A stretch of DNA of 62,446 nt from contig JAIRPW010000006.1 of the NCBI GenBank assembly GCA_031256795.1, forward strand, positions 1 to 62,446, given 5' to 3'. Under the pieces are notes generated by a model. It was given only the letters and a program-made list of their open reading frames with translations. It was not told where the DNA came from and did no database searches. Origin of the DNA: Zoogloeaceae bacterium (lineage in GTDB: Bacteria; Pseudomonadota; Gammaproteobacteria; Burkholderiales; Rhodocyclaceae). The stretch's first letter is position 1; each line of letters begins with the position of its first letter. The position numbers and the translations under genes were made by a program. This document shows positions 58,984-62,446 of this stretch, piece by piece.

Positions 58984-59041
58984 TAACAACGCGGTTTAAT
59001 ATTTCAGTTTGTGAGTTTTCACGAGCGCCGCCGGAAAGGCC

Positions 59042-59069
59042 AAATAAAAACGGGGAGTACGCCTCCCCG
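59042..59069 (-). terminator. Rho-independent terminator after the GGDEF/EAL gene
   Basis: On the minus strand CGGGGAG pairs with CTCCCCG (59051-59069) around a five-base loop and is followed by TTTTTATTTG. It lies 40 bases after the stop. Confidence 0.85.
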
Positions 59070-59110
59070 GAAAAACGCAAAAATGTCTATAAAACAAATA
59101 AAAAGACGCT

Positions 59111-61492
59111 TTATGCCGCTTTTGCAGCGTTTTTCTTGCCCAGGTTGGCGAAGGGTTCCGGGATATGCCGGGCATAGCCTTGCGCATAATCCACGCCCAG
59201 CGATTTGACAGTCTCATAGATCGGCTCGCTGCTCACAAATTCCGCGATGGTTTTCAGGCCATGCGCGCCCGCCAGCTGCACCATCGCCCGCACTACCGCC
59301 GAATCCGAAGCATCGTGATCAATGTTCTTCACAAACATGCCGTCAATCTTCAAATGATCCACCTTGAACTGCTTCAGATACGCGAAGGATGACAAGCCGG
59401 AACCGAAGTCATCCAGCGACAGGCTCGCGCCCAAAGAGCGCATCCGGTCAATGAATTCCAGAGCGAGCGTAATTTGCCCTACCGCGCAGCTTTCCGTAAT
59501 CTCGAAACACAGGCGATCCGCGTCCACGTCAAACTCCTGGATTTGCTGCTGCACGAAATCGGGAAAATCCCGGTCCGACAAACTGGAACCCGACACATTG
59601 ACCGCGAAGTGACTGACCCCGGTCTTGATCCCGGCTTTCTTCCATTCCGAAAGCTGGCGGCATACGTTTTCCACAACCCAGCGGTCAATGTACGGCATCA
59701 GATTGAACCGCTCTGCGGCCGCGATAAAACGCGCGGGCGACTGCACATTGCCCAGAAAATCCCGCAAGCGGAGCAAAACCTCCGCATGTGTCGGCAGATC
59801 GGGGCGCAACGCTTCCACGCGCTGAAAATACAGAATAAAACGCCCTTCCGAAAGCGCGCTCGTAATATGCCCTACCGAACGAAACTCCTCGTTGCGCACC
59901 TGAAAATATTCGTCGTTTTCCGCATACAGCTCCACGCGGTTGCGCCCGCGCTCCTTCGCCGCGTAGCAGGCCGTATCCGCCGCCATCAACAGCGACGTGA
60001 AATTGTCCATATCCGGCGTTGCGCGCACCACGCCCGCCGACGCCCCCAAACGGAACGCCCGCCCGCTATAGACAAACGAATAGCCGCGAATCGCCTCAAT
60101 CAGCCGCTCGGCCCGGCGCACCGCTTCCTTTTCATCGCAGTCACGCATCAAAATCCCGAACTCGTCCCCGCCCAGACGCGCCAGAAAATCTCCCGACAGC
60201 TTCTCCGCCAGGGTTTTGGACAAATCCACCAGCAGCTGATCGCCCGCGACATGCCCGCAGGTATCGTTGATTACCTTGAATTGATCCAGGTCGACGTACA
60301 AAAGCACCACAGGCTTGTTGTCATGTTTTGACGCGGCAAGCGCCTGCTGCAGCTGGCGTTCAAACGAGCGGCGGTTATTCAGGCCGGTCAGCGGATCATG
60401 CACCGCCTGATAGGCCAATTCCTCGCTTGTGTGATGCTGCAAGGTGACGTCGTGAACGCTGGTGCGGTATCCCATGTCGTTCCCATGCTCATCCTGAATC
60501 GGCTGCCAGGAAACCATCGCCCAAATGGTGCGCCCGTTGCGGCATTGCGCGCGAAACTCCAAATCCTGGCCGCTGTGGCCCCCCGTCGCCTGCTGGATCA
60601 TGTGCTGTATCATTTCCCGGTCGTCCGGATGCACCAGCGGCAGCGGATAATCCGGCATGGTCATGCACTCTTCCGGCGAGTAGCCTATGATGCGCTGCAC
60701 GGCGGGACTGACCCACTTCAGGTTGCCATCCACGCCGTGCCAGGATTCCCAGGCGTAGGTATAGTCCGCGATCGCGCGGAAACGCCGCTCGCTTTCTTCC
60801 AGCGCGCCGATCCGGCTCTGCACGGCATTCACCATGAGGTTGAACCCGGATGACAACTGCGCGATTTCATCGTTCCCCTGTTCCGGCAGACGCATTCTGA
60901 AATTTCCCTGACTGACCTTGAGACTCGCTTCCGACAAGTAGCTCAAGCCGCGCGTCAGGTAAAACAGCAAGAAAGACAGCAAGAAAGACAAGAGCGCCAA
61001 ACCAACCGCGGCAAACAAAAAGCCTTGCAGCAGCATGGCGTCCATTAGCTGCTCAAGAGCGACCATGTCATAGCCCAGATACAAACGCCCGTATTCGTGC
61101 CCGCCCAGCACAAGCGGGATCGTCTCGCTGCGTTGCTTTTTATCGCCGCTTAACCCTTCCTTCGGCAAAGGCTGATCTTCCGGCCAATTCACAGAGGCCA
61201 GACGCCGGTCTTCCCCTTCCAGCGCGAGATAGAGAATGTCGTCCGAGGATTGCTTCCATTCCGTCAGTAAATCCAGCAAGGCCGCGTAGTCATGGCTTGC
61301 CAGCAGAGGAATCAGAGCGGCGCTATAGATTTTCTCCGTTTCGGCCAAACGCAATTCGCTCTGTTTTTGCAGGTATTGCGTTACCAAATGCGCGCTGTTG
61401 CCCATGACCATCAGCACAATTAACATGCTGATCAAGACGCTTACCAGCGTCAGGCGTATACGCAGGGAATGAAATCTTTTTTTAAAAACCAT
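59111..61492 (-). CDS. Membrane c-di-GMP enzyme with HAMP, PAS, GGDEF and EAL domains
   Basis: A 793-residue protein. Two membrane helices (about 12-34 and 155-180) bound a periplasmic sensor region. A HAMP segment follows, then a PAS domain (FRAIADYTYAWESWHG, about 240-360), GGDEF (LARLGGDEFG, about 375-530) and EAL (about 545-790). The GGDEF signature is intact, but the RxxD inhibitory site is not evident. The EAL signature reads AEVLLRL (EVL), while DDFGSGLSS and KIDGMFVKNI are kept, so phosphodiesterase activity is plausible but unproven. It starts 25 bases after the PhnD-like gene and is probably in one operon with it. Confidence 0.93.
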   Translation of the reverse strand: MVFKKRFHSLRIRLTLVSVLISMLIVLMVMGNSAHLVTQYLQKQSELRLAETEKIYSAALIPLLASHDYAALLDLLTEWKQSSDDILYLALEGEDRRLASVNWPEDQPLPKEGLSGDKKQRSETIPLVLGGHEYGRLYLGYDMVALEQLMDAMLLQGFLFAAVGLALLSFLLSFLLFYLTRGLSYLSEASLKVSQGNFRMRLPEQGNDEIAQLSSGFNLMVNAVQSRIGALEESERRFRAIADYTYAWESWHGVDGNLKWVSPAVQRIIGYSPEECMTMPDYPLPLVHPDDREMIQHMIQQATGGHSGQDLEFRAQCRNGRTIWAMVSWQPIQDEHGNDMGYRTSVHDVTLQHHTSEELAYQAVHDPLTGLNNRRSFERQLQQALAASKHDNKPVVLLYVDLDQFKVINDTCGHVAGDQLLVDLSKTLAEKLSGDFLARLGGDEFGILMRDCDEKEAVRRAERLIEAIRGYSFVYSGRAFRLGASAGVVRATPDMDNFTSLLMAADTACYAAKERGRNRVELYAENDEYFQVRNEEFRSVGHITSALSEGRFILYFQRVEALRPDLPTHAEVLLRLRDFLGNVQSPARFIAAAERFNLMPYIDRWVVENVCRQLSEWKKAGIKTGVSHFAVNVSGSSLSDRDFPDFVQQQIQEFDVDADRLCFEITESCAVGQITLALEFIDRMRSLGASLSLDDFGSGLSSFAYLKQFKVDHLKIDGMFVKNIDHDASDSAVVRAMVQLAGAHGLKTIAEFVSSEPIYETVKSLGVDYAQGYARHIPEPFANLGKKNAAKAA

Positions 61493-61516
61493 GAGAGCTT
61501 ACCCGCGCTGTTTGTG

Positions 61517-62413
61517 TTACTTCTCTTTGGGCGGCGGCATTCCCAGCATGGAGCGCGTAATTTCCGCAAAGGGCTTCAGACGCCGCACATCCTCCGCGCT
61601 CACAGGCACATATCCCGTATACCCGGTGCGCAGCATAAATTTCCGTCCCTGGGCGGTTTGCGGAAAACGCTCAAACGCCGCCCGCGTTTTGCGAATCATC
61701 TCCGCTCCCAGCGAAGGACTGGCCAGAATAAACAGATGCGGGAAATCTATCTGTCCTTCAATGGCCTTTAGTTTCTCCCGCACCTCCACCGACATCTGCG
61801 CCAGCGGTTCATAGGCAGTCGCCGCGGCGTCCGTTTCCCGGGTCACCGCCGACATAATCGCCGCCGAGTGATTGGGGCGCTCAATAAACGTATAGTCCAG
61901 GTCGGGCAGCAGCCCTACATCCCGTAATAGTTTCGGCATCGCAATGGAATAAAGCGAAAACTGGTCGGGAAAAGCGATTTTTTTCCCGCGCAAATCGGCA
62001 AGCTGTTTTATCGGCGAATCCGTGCGCAAAACAAAAATGGCGCTCAAACTCCCCGCGTAGCGCGCAATCGGCGTAAATCCCGCGTCCATACAGATAATTC
62101 CCAAATGGCCGGGAATAATTACGACGTCGAATTTTCCCGCGAGCGAATCCAGCAAAAAAGCGCCGTGATCCGGAGAGAAATAAATAGTAACCGGACGCTT
62201 GAGCTCCTCCGCCAGATAATCGCGCAATCCCCCGTGCGTACTCAAAATATTGCGCAGCGAAGCGAAAGGGACAATTCCAAGGCGCAGAACCGGCGCGGAT
62301 TCTTCCGCGCGCGCCGCGCTCCCGAATCCTATCCCGATCAAAAACAGGCACAGCAACGCCGCCGCCGCACGCCGAAAAACGACCAGGCTTTCCGCCAGAG
62401 ATATTTTCATCAT
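61517..62413 (-). CDS. PhnD-like periplasmic substrate-binding protein
   Basis: The 298-residue protein has a signal sequence (hydrophobic residues 14-32, cut near ARAEE) and a type 2 periplasmic-binding fold: LRLGIVPFASLRNILSTHGG, YLAEELKRPVTIYFSPDHGA, and LADLRGKKIAFPDQFSLYSI, resembling phosphate/phosphonate-binding PhnD. No permease or ATPase follows. Instead the next gene encodes a membrane c-di-GMP enzyme with a periplasmic domain, suggesting it works as a ligand sensor for that enzyme. Confidence 0.85.
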   Translation of the reverse strand: MMKISLAESLVVFRRAAAALLCLFLIGIGFGSAARAEESAPVLRLGIVPFASLRNILSTHGGLRDYLAEELKRPVTIYFSPDHGAFLLDSLAGKFDVVIIPGHLGIICMDAGFTPIARYAGSLSAIFVLRTDSPIKQLADLRGKKIAFPDQFSLYSIAMPKLLRDVGLLPDLDYTFIERPNHSAAIMSAVTRETDAAATAYEPLAQMSVEVREKLKAIEGQIDFPHLFILASPSLGAEMIRKTRAAFERFPQTAQGRKFMLRTGYTGYVPVSAEDVRRLKPFAEITRSMLGMPPPKEK

Positions 62414-62427
62414 GACTCCACGCGCAC

Positions 62428-62446
62428 GGGGGGGGGGGGGGGGGGG
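62428..62446. other. Terminal run of 19 G
   Basis: The contig ends in 19 consecutive G residues just upstream of the PhnD-like gene. This is most likely an assembly or sequencing artefact, as runs of G are typical at read ends. Confidence 0.7.

Overview
The window reads as one end of a contig from a betaproteobacterium. The base composition is GC-rich with GCG/CGC-heavy codons. Typical betaproteobacterial blocks are present: kdsD-kdsC-lptC-lptA, pheT-ihfA-merR, trpF-trpB-trpA-accD, a CysB-type LysR regulator and a zinc-ribbon/DUF3426 protein. Polyhydroxyalkanoate accessory genes (a phasin and a MaoC hydratase) also fit. Genes are tightly packed, with many stop/start overlaps. Several normally paired genes stand alone (pheT without pheS, iorB without iorA, lptA without lptB), and several gene relics persist. 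This suggests a rearranged, possibly host-associated or reducing genome; that last point is inference. The last 19 bases are all G, probably an assembly or sequencing artefact.

Layout. 1-980: type III glutamine synthetase, cut by the window start. 1370-2053: decayed DNA methyltransferase. 2066-8096: a probable PilZ-type protein facing a run of thyA, pgi, folA and mnmE. 8168-13364: prophage-derived island holding a polyvalent-protein gene broken inside an intein, with an opposite-strand phage structural gene between the two intein halves. 13401-16904: ligA, galU, hpt. 16905-19516: accessory region with a chimeric Dcm/AIPR defence relic and an AT-rich zinc-ribbon orphan gene with its own promoter. 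19496-22662: a leftward sulfur cluster of metY, a SAM methyltransferase and a DMSP-lyase-like cupin. 22985-24454: an SLC13 transporter carrying an in-frame amber codon. 24684-27706: cutA, dsbD and a conserved membrane-anchored protein. 27779-28055: tRNA-Ala, tRNA-Glu and tRNA-Asp behind a strong promoter.

From 28143 to 35653 the leftward genes are an ATP-grasp-like protein, a MerR regulator, ihfA, pheT and the LPS export/Kdo genes. Next come a CPA2 antiporter, a double-receiver protein, iorB, a MATE exporter, ubiA, a lone prepilin, a PfkB sugar kinase and the DUF3426 protein. A GNAT-carbonic anhydrase fusion (44620-45786) precedes trpF, trpB, trpA and accD. A 900-residue autotransporter, maoC, and an EcoRI-type methyltransferase joined to an HNH nuclease domain follow. 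The window ends with pyrF, dinB, serB, a phasin, cysB, and a GGDEF/EAL protein paired with a PhnD-like binding protein.

The genes most worth following are the fractured intein in the polyvalent protein, the metY-methyltransferase-cupin sulfur cluster, the methyltransferase-HNH fusion, the GNAT-carbonic anhydrase fusion, and the amber codons at predicted tryptophan positions in two unrelated genes.
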